Positions 5,692 through 11,328 of a stretch of 11,328 nucleotides of DNA are shown one piece after another. Position 1 is the first letter of the stretch; each line of letters opens with the position of its first letter. The translations under genes and the position numbers were made by a program. The stretch is from Myxococcota bacterium (GTDB lineage: Bacteria; Myxococcota; Polyangia; GCA-2747355; JAKLHH01), in assembly GCA_022710245.1 (NCBI GenBank), contig JAKLHH010000129.1, positions 1 to 11,328 of the forward strand, written 5' to 3'. A model generated the notes under the pieces. It was not told where the DNA came from. It ran no database searches and saw only the letters and a program-made list of their open reading frames with translations.

Positions 5692-7689
5692 CTACATCTC
5701 CTCGAGGGGCTCGATGCCGAGCAGCGTGAGCCCGGCCTTGAGCGCGTGCCCCACGGCGGCGACCAGCATCAGCCGGCCACGGCGGAGCTCCTCGTCCTCG
5801 CAGGTCGCGATGGGGTGGTTGGCCTTGTCGGTGAAGATGAAGGCGAAGCTCTTGCTGAGGTCGAAGAGGTGCTCGGCGATCTTCGAGGGGTCGAGCGCCG
5901 TCGCCGCCCGCGCCACCGCCTCGGGGAAGGCCGCCACCAGCCGGATCAGCTCGAGCTCGCGATCGGTGCCGAGCCGCGCGGCCGCCGTCTCGTCGAAGCC
6001 GGGGTCGACCTGTGCTTGGTCGCTCCGCTCCGCGCGCGGCGCAACTTCGTCGCTTCCTTCCGCGCGGGCGCGCCGCAGCAGCGAGCGCGTGCGCGCGTAG
6101 TTGAAGAGGCAGTAGGGGCCGGTCTGCCCGAGGAAGTCGATGCTCTCCTTCGGGTTGTACTCGAAGGACTTCCGCGGCGTGAACTTGAGCAGGTAGTACT
6201 TGAGCGCCGCCATCCCGATCCGCTCGGCGCGGTGCTCGAGCTCGGCCTCGTTGATCCCCTCGGTGTGGGCCCGGCCCTCGTCGGCGCGGCTCTGCGTCTC
6301 GGCGCGGGCGAGCGCGTGCATCTCGTCCATCAGGTCGTCGGCGTCGACGACGGTGCCCTCGCGGCTCTTCATCTTGCCCTCGGGCAGGCGGATCATCCCG
6401 TAGGCGAGGTGGTAGCAGGCCTCGGCGAGGCCCGGGCGCAGGAGCCCGAGCACGCGGAAGAGCACGTCGAAGTGGTAGAGCTGCTCGTCGCCGACCACGT
6501 AGACCAGCCGGTCGAGCTGGAAGCGGTCGAAGCGCTCGAGCGCGGTGCCGAGGTCCTGCGTCATGTAGACGCTGGTGCCGTCGGAGCGGAGCAGGACCTT
6601 CTCGCCCTTGAGGCCGACCTTGGTGAGGTCGCAGACCACCGCGCCGTCCTCGAGGCGCTTCAGCGCGCCGCTCTGCAGGCCGGCCTCGACCAGCTCCTTG
6701 CCGAGCTTGTAGGTCTGGCTCTCGTACTGCGTGTGGTCGAAGCGGACGCCCATCCGGCGGTAGCTCTCCTCGAAGCCCGAGAGCACCCAGCCGTTCATCT
6801 GCTTCCAGAGCGAGAGCGTCTCCGCGTCGCCGTCCTCCCACTTGAGGAGGAGCTCGCGCACCTCGGCGCCGAGCGGCGACTCGCGGTTGAAGTAGTCGTC
6901 CTTGTACCCGCTGAAGAAGACCTTCTCCACGGGCGGCGCGGCCGGGTCCTTTGCCGCCGCGGCCTGCGCCTCCTTGCCGGCGCGGGAGCCGAGCCAGGCC
7001 TCCAGCCGCTCCTTCGCCGCGGGGGTCTCCTGCCAGGCCGCGTACTCCTCGGAGAGCTTGCGGTCGAAGAGGACGTAGTAGTCGCCCACCAGGTGATCGC
7101 CCTTGCAGCCGCTCGTCTCGGGGGTCTGGCCCTCGCCCCAGCGGCGGTAGGCGAGCATCGACTTGCAGATGTGCACGCCGCGGTCGTTGACCAGGTTGAT
7201 GCGCGTCACCTGGTGACCGAAGAACTCCAGGATCGTCGCCACCGACGAGCCCAGCATGTTGTTGCGCAGGTGCCCGAGGTGGAGCGGCTTGTTGGTGTTC
7301 GGCGAGGAGAACTCCACCATCCAGCGCTGGGCCGGCGCGGCCTGGCCGGCGCCGAAGCGATCGCGCTCGCCGAGCGCCTGGCGGAGCACGATGCCCACCA
7401 GGGCCCGCCGGTCGAGCTGCACGTTGACGTAGGCCTTGTCGGTCGTGACCTTCGCGATCAGCTCGTCCGGCACGAGGTGCGCGGCGACCTCGGCGGCGAT
7501 GGCCGGGGGCGCCTTGCGCAGCTGCTTGGCCAGGGAGAAGCAGGGGAAGCCGAAGTCCCCCAGCTCCGGGTTGGGCGGCGGGACGAGGTCGATCTGCGCC
7601 TCGGTCACGCCGAGCTCCTTCAGCGCCGCGAGCGCGCGCTGCTTCACGTGCTCGCGGATACCAGCGACGGTGAGGTGGTGGCTGCTCAT
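5692..7689 (-). CDS. argS: Arginyl-tRNA synthetase
   Basis: This class I synthetase charges tRNA-Arg with arginine in the cytoplasm. It has 665 residues, longer than the usual 550-600. In order: an N-terminal Arg-tRNA-synthetase additional domain (about 1-100, with 'PNPELGDFGFPCFSLAKQL'); the HIGH motif as HLGH at 137-140 in 'SSPNTNKPLHLGHLRNN'; 'NLVNDRGVHICKSMLAYRR'; a KMSKS-like signature KMKSREGT at 439-446; and a C-terminal DALR anticodon-binding domain ending 'GIEPLEEM'. The 'KSMLAYRRWGEGQTPETSG' stretch and an extra Ala/Lys-rich insertion around residues 220-250 recall the ArgRS subgroup known from Bacteroidetes, from memory. Before the DALR domain (about 539-560) sits an imperfect tandem repeat, 'RAEGSD' then 'RAERSD'. 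The ATG at 7689 is the first gene of the operon; it has no Shine-Dalgarno but a promoter-like pair directly upstream. The long open frame further upstream is non-coding. Confidence 0.95.
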   Translation of the reverse strand: MSSHHLTVAGIREHVKQRALAALKELGVTEAQIDLVPPPNPELGDFGFPCFSLAKQLRKAPPAIAAEVAAHLVPDELIAKVTTDKAYVNVQLDRRALVGIVLRQALGERDRFGAGQAAPAQRWMVEFSSPNTNKPLHLGHLRNNMLGSSVATILEFFGHQVTRINLVNDRGVHICKSMLAYRRWGEGQTPETSGCKGDHLVGDYYVLFDRKLSEEYAAWQETPAAKERLEAWLGSRAGKEAQAAAAKDPAAPPVEKVFFSGYKDDYFNRESPLGAEVRELLLKWEDGDAETLSLWKQMNGWVLSGFEESYRRMGVRFDHTQYESQTYKLGKELVEAGLQSGALKRLEDGAVVCDLTKVGLKGEKVLLRSDGTSVYMTQDLGTALERFDRFQLDRLVYVVGDEQLYHFDVLFRVLGLLRPGLAEACYHLAYGMIRLPEGKMKSREGTVVDADDLMDEMHALARAETQSRADEGRAHTEGINEAELEHRAERIGMAALKYYLLKFTPRKSFEYNPKESIDFLGQTGPYCLFNYARTRSLLRRARAEGSDEVAPRAERSDQAQVDPGFDETAAARLGTDRELELIRLVAAFPEAVARAATALDPSKIAEHLFDLSKSFAFIFTDKANHPIATCEDEELRRGRLMLVAAVGHALKAGLTLLGIEPLEEM
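6019..6070. repeat. Imperfect 30-bp tandem repeat inside argS
   Basis: On the + strand, two copies begin at 6019 (GTCGCTCCGCTCCGCGCG) and 6049 (GTCGCTTCCTTCCGCGCG), exactly 30 nt apart, so the duplication adds 10 residues in frame ('RAERSD' and 'RAEGSD') in the linker before the DALR domain. The first 12 bases of the first copy also occur at 5515-5526 in pheS, in the same codon phase (E-R-S-D). It may be a local slippage repeat or a small dispersed element. Confidence 0.5.
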
Positions 7690-7697
7690 GGGCGGGG

Positions 7698-7726
7698 AAG
7701 GTAGTGCAGCGGGGGCGGGGGCGCAA
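7698..7726 (-). promoter_or_regulatory. Sigma70-like promoter of the argS-pheS-pheT operon, probably leaderless
   Basis: On the minus strand, TTGCGC (7726-7721) is followed after 17 nt by TACCTT (7703-7698), then 8 nt to the argS ATG. Both boxes match the sigma70 consensus at 4 of 6 positions. A start site about 7 nt after the -10 box would fall at or next to the ATG, giving a leaderless message. This fits the lack of a Shine-Dalgarno there. Prediction by eye only. Confidence 0.4.
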
Positions 7727-7750
7727 GCGCGGGCGAAGCCGAGCGGGCGC

Positions 7751-7796
7751 AGCCGAGCCAGCCGAGCCGGGACAGCCGGGACAGCGCGGGACAGCG
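7751..7796. repeat. Short tandem 9-mer repeats
   Basis: AGCCGAGCC occurs twice in tandem (7751-7768), followed by three copies of GGGACAGCS (7769-7777, 7778-7786 and, after one extra C, 7788-7796). The repeats lie mid-way between the divergent promoters. They may be slippage products or spaced protein-binding sites; nothing in the sequence decides between these. Confidence 0.5.
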
Positions 7797-7873
7797 GGGG
7801 ACGCGGGCACTCGGCCGGATCTGCGGTGCGCGGAACCGACGCGCCGACACCGGGGACACCGCGGGCGGGACCG

Positions 7874-7902
7874 TTGCCCGCCGTGCGCGTCGCCGCTATC
7901 CT
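7874..7902 (+). promoter_or_regulatory. Sigma70-like promoter of the beta-CASP nuclease gene, probably leaderless
   Basis: TTGCCC (7874-7879), a 17-nt spacer and TATCCT (7897-7902) are followed 6 nt later by the ATG at 7909. Each box matches the consensus at 4 of 6 positions. The expected start site coincides with the A of the ATG, and no Shine-Dalgarno is present. The layout mirrors that of argS on the other strand. Confidence 0.45.
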
Positions 7903-7908
7903 CCCGCC

Positions 7909-10437
7909 ATGAAGCTCCATCTCCTCGGAGGCGCCGGCGAGGTCGGCGCGAGCTGCGTCCTCGTCGAGGCCGCGGGGCTCCGCGTCCTGGTCGATGCGGG
8001 TGTGCGCATGGGCTCGGCCCAGCAGGACCGGCTGCCGGACCTGGCGCGGGCCACGGAGCGGGGCGGGCTCGACGAGGTCCTGGTGACGCACGCCCACCTC
8101 GATCACACCGGCGCCTTGCCGCTCGTTCATGGGGCGTTCCCCAGGGCCGGGGTCTGGATGACCGGGCCCACGCTGGGGCTCGTCCGCATCCTGCTCCTCG
8201 ACGCCCTCAAGGTGATGGAGCTGAAGTCGGGCCAGGAGGGCGAGATCCCCCTCTACCCCGCGTCCGCCGTCGAGGCGCTGCTGGCGCGCGCGCGGGCCGT
8301 ACCGCTCCTCGAGCCGGTGGCGCTCTGCGGCGGTGCGATCAGGGCGACGTTCTTCCCCGCCGGGCACGTCCTCGGCGCGGCGGCGGTGGGGCTGGAGACC
8401 TCCGAGGGGAACCTCCTCGTCACCGGCGACGTCTCGCTCACCGACCAGCTCACCGTCTCGGGCATGCCGAGGCCCCGGTTCTCCCCGGACGTGGTGGTCT
8501 GCGAGTCGACCTACGGCGCGCGGCTGCACGCGTCGCGCAAGGCCGAGGAGGAGCGGCTCGCGGAGACCGTGCTCGAGGTGCTGCGCGGCGGCGGCAAGGT
8601 CCTCATCCCGGCGTTCGCCCTCGGTCGCGCCCAGGAGGTCCTCCTCATCCTGCGGCGGGCGCTCGCACGCGACGGAGCCCCCGCGGCCACGGTCTGGGTC
8701 GACGGGATGGTCCGGTCGATCTGCGGGGTCTACTCCCAGTTTGGCGAGTGCCTCTCGCCGCTGCTGCGCGAGCGGGCCGAGTCGGGGCGGGGCCTGTTCT
8801 ACACCGCCGACGGCAGGGTTCGCCCCGTCGGCTCGCCGGACGAGCGCGAGGCCATCCTGGCCGGCGGGCCGTGTGTCATCGTGGCGTCCTCGGGGATGCT
8901 CGCAGGCGGGCCGAGCGCCTGGTACGCCGCGCGGCTGGCCTCCGACGAGAGGGCGCTCATCGCCATCACGGGCTACCAGGACGAAGAGGCGCCAGGGCGA
9001 CGGCTCCAGGAGGTCGCGAGCGGGGCGAGCCAGGAGCTGGTGATCGATGGGCGAGCCATCCCGGTGCGGTGCAGGGTCGCGAGCTACGCGCTCTCCGCCC
9101 ACGCCGATGCCCAGGAGCTGACCGGGCTGGTGACGTCGCTCTCGCCGCGCGAGGTCGTGCTGGTCCACGGAGATGGAGCAGCACGAGAGGCGCTGGCGCG
9201 GTCGCTCTTCGCGGCGGGGTGCCAGCGCGTTCATCTCCCGGCGACGGGGGACACGCTCGAGCTGGAGGCGGGAGCCGCGGGCGCGCGACCGAGGCGGGCC
9301 GTCGCGGGCCTCGGCCAGGGCCGGCCTCTCGACGGAGCAGCGCTGCGGGAGCTGCACCGACACCTGTGGCAGGGCGAGCGCCGAGGGGCCAGCTACTCGG
9401 CGAGCGAGCTCGCCGAGGCCTGGTACGGCACCGCGCGCCTGCCCGCGGACCTCACCGCGCTCCGCGAGCTGCTCCGCGCCGACCCGCGGCTCTTCGTCGC
9501 GGACGCCAGGCGGCCCTTCCTCTACCGCTGCGCCGATCCCCTCGCGCCGCCTCGCCCGGCGGCCTCCGGCAGCGGCGCGGCCAGGGATGAAGCGGGTCGG
9601 CTCGAGCAGAACGCGGCGCTCGCCATCATCGACGAGGTCCTCGGCCCCGACAGCGGGCTCTATCGCAGGGGCGCCGAGCGGGAGACCTGGTCGCTCCGGC
9701 TCTGCTTCCGCTTCCCCGACGTGGCGCGCGCGCGTCATGCCCAGGCCCTCGAGGCGATCGCCGCCCGGACGGGCTGGAACGTCGTCGTGCACCCGGAGGC
9801 TCACCTGGCCTCGCTCGAGCAGCTCGCGCTCCAGCTCCTCGGTCAGGAGGTCCCGCAGGTCCGCAAGGTGGCCATCCACGCCGCCGAGCGCGTGGTGCGC
9901 GTCAGCGCCCCGGCGAGGCCCGACGCAGCGTGGCTCGAGGAGACCGCGCGGCGGTTCGCTGAGGAGACAGGCTTCGGGCTCGAGGTGAAGACCGCGGCCG
10001 GCGGCACTCCGGCGGCGAGACAGGCCTACGACGAGTCCGGCAGGATGGAGATCAACCTGGCGCTCGCCGAGATCGACAAGGCCTTCGCGGGCAAGGAGCA
10101 CGGGCCGTACAAGAAGAGCAAGAAGACCGGCGCGGACGGCGAGTGGATCGAGCTCGCCTTCGTGTCGCCCGAGGTCGGGGCGCGCTATGACGAGGTCATC
10201 GACGACCTCGCGTTCCGGACGAGCTGGAGGATCCGCGTCGCTCCTTCGGTGGACCAGCAGGCGGTGCTGCGCCTCGTGCGAGAGCTGCTGCCGGCGGGGT
10301 GGAAGGTCAGCAAGGGGCCCGGGCTCGATGTCGCCGGGCGCAAGGTGAAGCTGAAGCTCGTCGTGGCGCCGGCGGCGGAGGAGCTCGCCGAGGTGACGGC
10401 GCAGCTGCTCAGGGCGACGGGGTTCAGCCTCGACTGA
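7909..10437 (+). CDS. Beta-CASP metallo-beta-lactamase nuclease (CPSF-like) with winged-helix and duplicated C-terminal extension
   Basis: The first 450 residues are a complete beta-CASP metallo-beta-lactamase nuclease, related to CPSF73/archaeal CPSF-type RNA endo- or 5' exonucleases. Zinc ligands: HAHLDH at 61-66, His153 in 'PAGHVLG', Asp174 in 'TGDVS'. Beta-CASP signatures: motif A 'ESTYG' (Glu199), 'IPAFALGRAQE' at 233-243, 'SSGML' at 327-331, motif B His398 in 'LSAHAD', motif C His420 in 'LVHGD'. A His at motif C is the RNA-type state. All catalytic residues are present, so it should be active, probably on RNA in the cytoplasm. The remaining 390 residues are unusual: a likely winged helix (about 475-541), then two copies of a roughly 130-residue domain (about 564-695 and 712-842), each opening with a G-R-(L/M)-E-x-N-x-A-L-A-x-I-D-like helix (first copy with one extra residue). 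Each copy contains two T-(G/S)-(W/F) motifs 66 residues apart. I know no name for this tail. The start ATG has no Shine-Dalgarno. Confidence 0.9.
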   Translation: MKLHLLGGAGEVGASCVLVEAAGLRVLVDAGVRMGSAQQDRLPDLARATERGGLDEVLVTHAHLDHTGALPLVHGAFPRAGVWMTGPTLGLVRILLLDALKVMELKSGQEGEIPLYPASAVEALLARARAVPLLEPVALCGGAIRATFFPAGHVLGAAAVGLETSEGNLLVTGDVSLTDQLTVSGMPRPRFSPDVVVCESTYGARLHASRKAEEERLAETVLEVLRGGGKVLIPAFALGRAQEVLLILRRALARDGAPAATVWVDGMVRSICGVYSQFGECLSPLLRERAESGRGLFYTADGRVRPVGSPDEREAILAGGPCVIVASSGMLAGGPSAWYAARLASDERALIAITGYQDEEAPGRRLQEVASGASQELVIDGRAIPVRCRVASYALSAHADAQELTGLVTSLSPREVVLVHGDGAAREALARSLFAAGCQRVHLPATGDTLELEAGAAGARPRRAVAGLGQGRPLDGAALRELHRHLWQGERRGASYSASELAEAWYGTARLPADLTALRELLRADPRLFVADARRPFLYRCADPLAPPRPAASGSGAARDEAGRLEQNAALAIIDEVLGPDSGLYRRGAERETWSLRLCFRFPDVARARHAQALEAIAARTGWNVVVHPEAHLASLEQLALQLLGQEVPQVRKVAIHAAERVVRVSAPARPDAAWLEETARRFAEETGFGLEVKTAAGGTPAARQAYDESGRMEINLALAEIDKAFAGKEHGPYKKSKKTGADGEWIELAFVSPEVGARYDEVIDDLAFRTSWRIRVAPSVDQQAVLRLVRELLPAGWKVSKGPGLDVAGRKVKLKLVVAPAAEELAEVTAQLLRATGFSLD

Positions 10438-10514
10438 ACCCTGACCGGTGCCGACACCACCGCGAAGGCCCGAGCTGCCGCGAAGCCCCAGGGTGGCCAC
10501 CACCCCGAGCGGGG
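10438..10514. other. Short gap between convergent nuclease and kinase remnant
   Basis: This GC-rich stretch between the nuclease stop and the point where kinase similarity ends holds an 8-nt direct repeat CCGCGAAG (10460-10467 and 10478-10485) and a small CCCC-GAGC-GGGG hairpin (about 10503-10514) without a T-run. No gene or clear terminator is seen. It occupies the place where the kinase C-lobe should be encoded. Confidence 0.4.
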
Positions 10515-11127
10515 CACCGACGACCCGGTCAGCCCCTCCGGGGCGATGTAGGGGTACTTGCCCTTCAGGGTCCCGGCGGTGGTCAGCCCGAGCGAGGTGC
10601 GCGCCTTGGCGATGCCGAAGTCGACGAGCTTGCTCTGGCCAGCGTAGCTGACGAGGATGTTCTCGCAGGAGACGTCGCGGTGGATCACGCCCAGCGGCTC
10701 GCCGCGCTCGTCCCGGCGGCCGTGCGCGTAGTCGAGGGCGCCGCAGATGTCGGCGGCGATCCGCAGCGCCACGGTCACCGGCAGGCGCTGGCCGGCGCGC
10801 TCGCACCGCTCCGCGACGCGGCTCAGGCTGGGGCCGTCGACGTACTCCATCGCCAGGTAGTAGAGCCCGCCGTCGATGCCGAAGTCGTAGACCTGGGCGA
10901 TCCCGGGGTGGTTGAGGAGGGCGGCGATGCGCGCCTCGTTCTCGAACATGCGGACGAAGGTCTCGTCACCGGCGAGCTGCGCGAGCATCACCTTGAGCGC
11001 GAGCACCTTGGAGAACCCCGAGGGTCCTTGCCGTCGCGCCAGGTAGACCTCGGCCATGCCCCGCCGCTGCGAGGAGATCGAGGATCCGGTAGCCGGCGAC
11101 CGTGGTGTGCGGGCTCAGGCGCGCCAT
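10515..11127 (-). pseudogene. Ser/Thr protein kinase, frameshifted near the start and lacking the C-lobe
   Basis: This is a eukaryotic-like (PknB/Hanks-type) Ser/Thr kinase, a family that phosphorylates proteins in signalling. From the ATG at 11127 the frame gives 'MARLSPHTTVAGYRILDLLAA'; it is then broken by one extra base in the C-run 11059-11062. In the next frame it continues 'MAEVYLARRQGPSGFSKV'. Both parts fit the usual Myxococcota kinase start 'Y-x-I-L-x-x-L-A-x-G-G-M-A-E-V-Y-L-A-R'. Beyond this are the ATP-site Lys (LALKVML, codon 10992-10994), helix C Glu ('FENEARIAALL'), HRD at 10682-10674 in 'VIHRDVSCENILV', DFG at 10622-10614 in 'LVDFGIAKA', and the activation loop to 'YIAPEGL'. 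After APE all kinase likeness stops: helices F-I of the C-lobe are missing, so the product cannot fold as a full kinase. In the frame of the second part an in-frame stop at 11115-11117 rules out a longer start. Confidence 0.75.
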
Positions 11128-11135
11128 CGCGCCCC

Positions 11136-11144
11136 ATCATATCA
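11136..11144 (-). promoter_or_regulatory. Extended -10 promoter of the kinase gene, leaderless layout
   Basis: On the minus strand TGA-TATGAT reads as an extended -10 element (TGnTATnAT), with the TATGAT box at 11141-11136 and the kinase ATG 8 nt later. The TGA is also the stop codon of the upstream propeller-like gene. No good -35 box lies 16-18 nt upstream, which is common for extended -10 promoters. Prediction by eye. Confidence 0.4.
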
Positions 11145-11328
11145 GGGCTCGTGATAGTAGAGGATCGTCCCCGCCTCGCCCACCACCCAGAGCCCGTGGC
11201 GGTCGCCCCAGACGCTCTCCAGATCGTTGCCGCAGCGGCTCTGCTGCGCGAGCCAGCCGCCGCCGTCGTTGCGCAGGATCTGGCCCTCGCTGCCGACCAC
11301 GAAGATCGCCTGCTCGTCGCCCCGGACG
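11142..11328 (-). CDS. C-terminal end of a beta-propeller-like protein (5' partial)
   Basis: On the minus strand 61 codons are open from the right edge to TGA at 11142-11144. The protein contains repeat-like units: 'IFVVGSEGQILRNDGGGW' and then 'LESVWGDRHGLWVVGEAG', ending 'TILYYHEP'. The pattern 'V-W-G-x-x-x-x-W-V-V-G-x-x-G-T-I-L-x-Y' is typical of the propeller blades in large secreted or lipid-anchored proteins of myxobacteria; their exact role is usually unknown. The stop lies 14 nt before the kinase start, on the same strand, so the two could once have been co-transcribed. The start and most of the protein are outside the window. Confidence 0.7.
   Translation of the reverse strand, partial: VRGDEQAIFVVGSEGQILRNDGGGWLAQQSRCGNDLESVWGDRHGLWVVGEAGTILYYHEP

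Larger units (their letters stand above)
7690..7908. other. Divergent intergenic region between argS and the beta-CASP nuclease gene
   Basis: These 219 bp lie between the two ATGs of genes read away from each other. The sequence is extremely GC-rich and holds short tandem repeats (7751-7796) and one promoter-like element next to each gene. I see no other gene, RNA or attachment site in it. Confidence 0.7.

Noticed and set aside
5746..7704. 652-codon + strand open frame opposite argS
   Set aside because: Composition is that of an antisense shadow, and argS motifs on the minus strand are complete over the same bases.
7704..9590. 628-codon + strand frame overlapping the nuclease gene start
   Set aside because: Arg/Gly/Pro-rich shadow of the nuclease gene in another frame, beginning inside the non-coding divergent region.
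10503..10514. CCCC-GAGC-GGGG hairpin as terminator of the nuclease gene
   Set aside because: Four-base stem without a T-run, expected often in DNA this rich in GC.
5692..10806. Giant 1704-codon minus-strand open frame
   Set aside because: Only the last 665 codons (argS) are real; the upstream part is antisense to the nuclease gene and crosses the intergenic region.
1..11328. Defence island, CRISPR array, transposase or integrase
   Set aside because: No regularly spaced repeats, no recognised cas, transposase or integrase motifs and no terminal inverted repeats or tRNA target were found.

Overview
The window is GC-rich DNA (hand-counted 60-base samples give about 72-75% in most genes) from a bacterium that is probably a myxobacterium or relative (Myxococcota/Polyangia-like). 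This rests on a secreted Kazal-type Cys-rich protein, a lipoprotein with an 'FCDDFE' opening, a Ser/Thr kinase of the 'GMAEVYLAR' style and a 'VWGDRHGLWVVGEAGTI' propeller-like protein. The assignment is inferred from protein style only.

Left part (1-2299, + strand): the 3' end of a secreted PPC-like/Kazal/lipocalin-like protein; a lipoprotein gene whose 3' half is lost and runs out of frame into a YCII-domain gene; and a short lower-GC stretch with an orphan 5' gene fragment. This part looks recombined.

Centre (2300-7689, - strand): a tight three-gene aminoacyl-tRNA synthetase operon in the order argS, pheS, pheT. argS and pheS are 3 nt apart; pheS and pheT overlap by 10 nt. The two PheRS subunits are of the archaeal/eukaryotic kind, not the usual bacterial kind. 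PheT carries a four-Cys zinc-ribbon-like insert. pheS contains a lower-GC internal segment with fairly sharp edges. Together the genes charge tRNA-Arg and tRNA-Phe.

Right part: a 219-bp divergent intergenic region, then a + strand gene for an 842-residue beta-CASP metallo-beta-lactamase RNA-processing-type nuclease with a long C-terminal extension built from an internal duplication (7909-10437). Converging on it is a broken Ser/Thr kinase gene (frameshift near the start, catalytic domain lost after the APE motif). At the right edge is the 3' end of a propeller-like protein gene.

Three genes (argS, the nuclease and the kinase) have a TAnnnT -10-like box ending 6-8 nt before the ATG and no Shine-Dalgarno sequence. 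The internal operon genes pheS and pheT do have Shine-Dalgarno sequences. This suggests leaderless transcription of first genes. No RNA genes, CRISPR arrays or intact mobile elements were seen.
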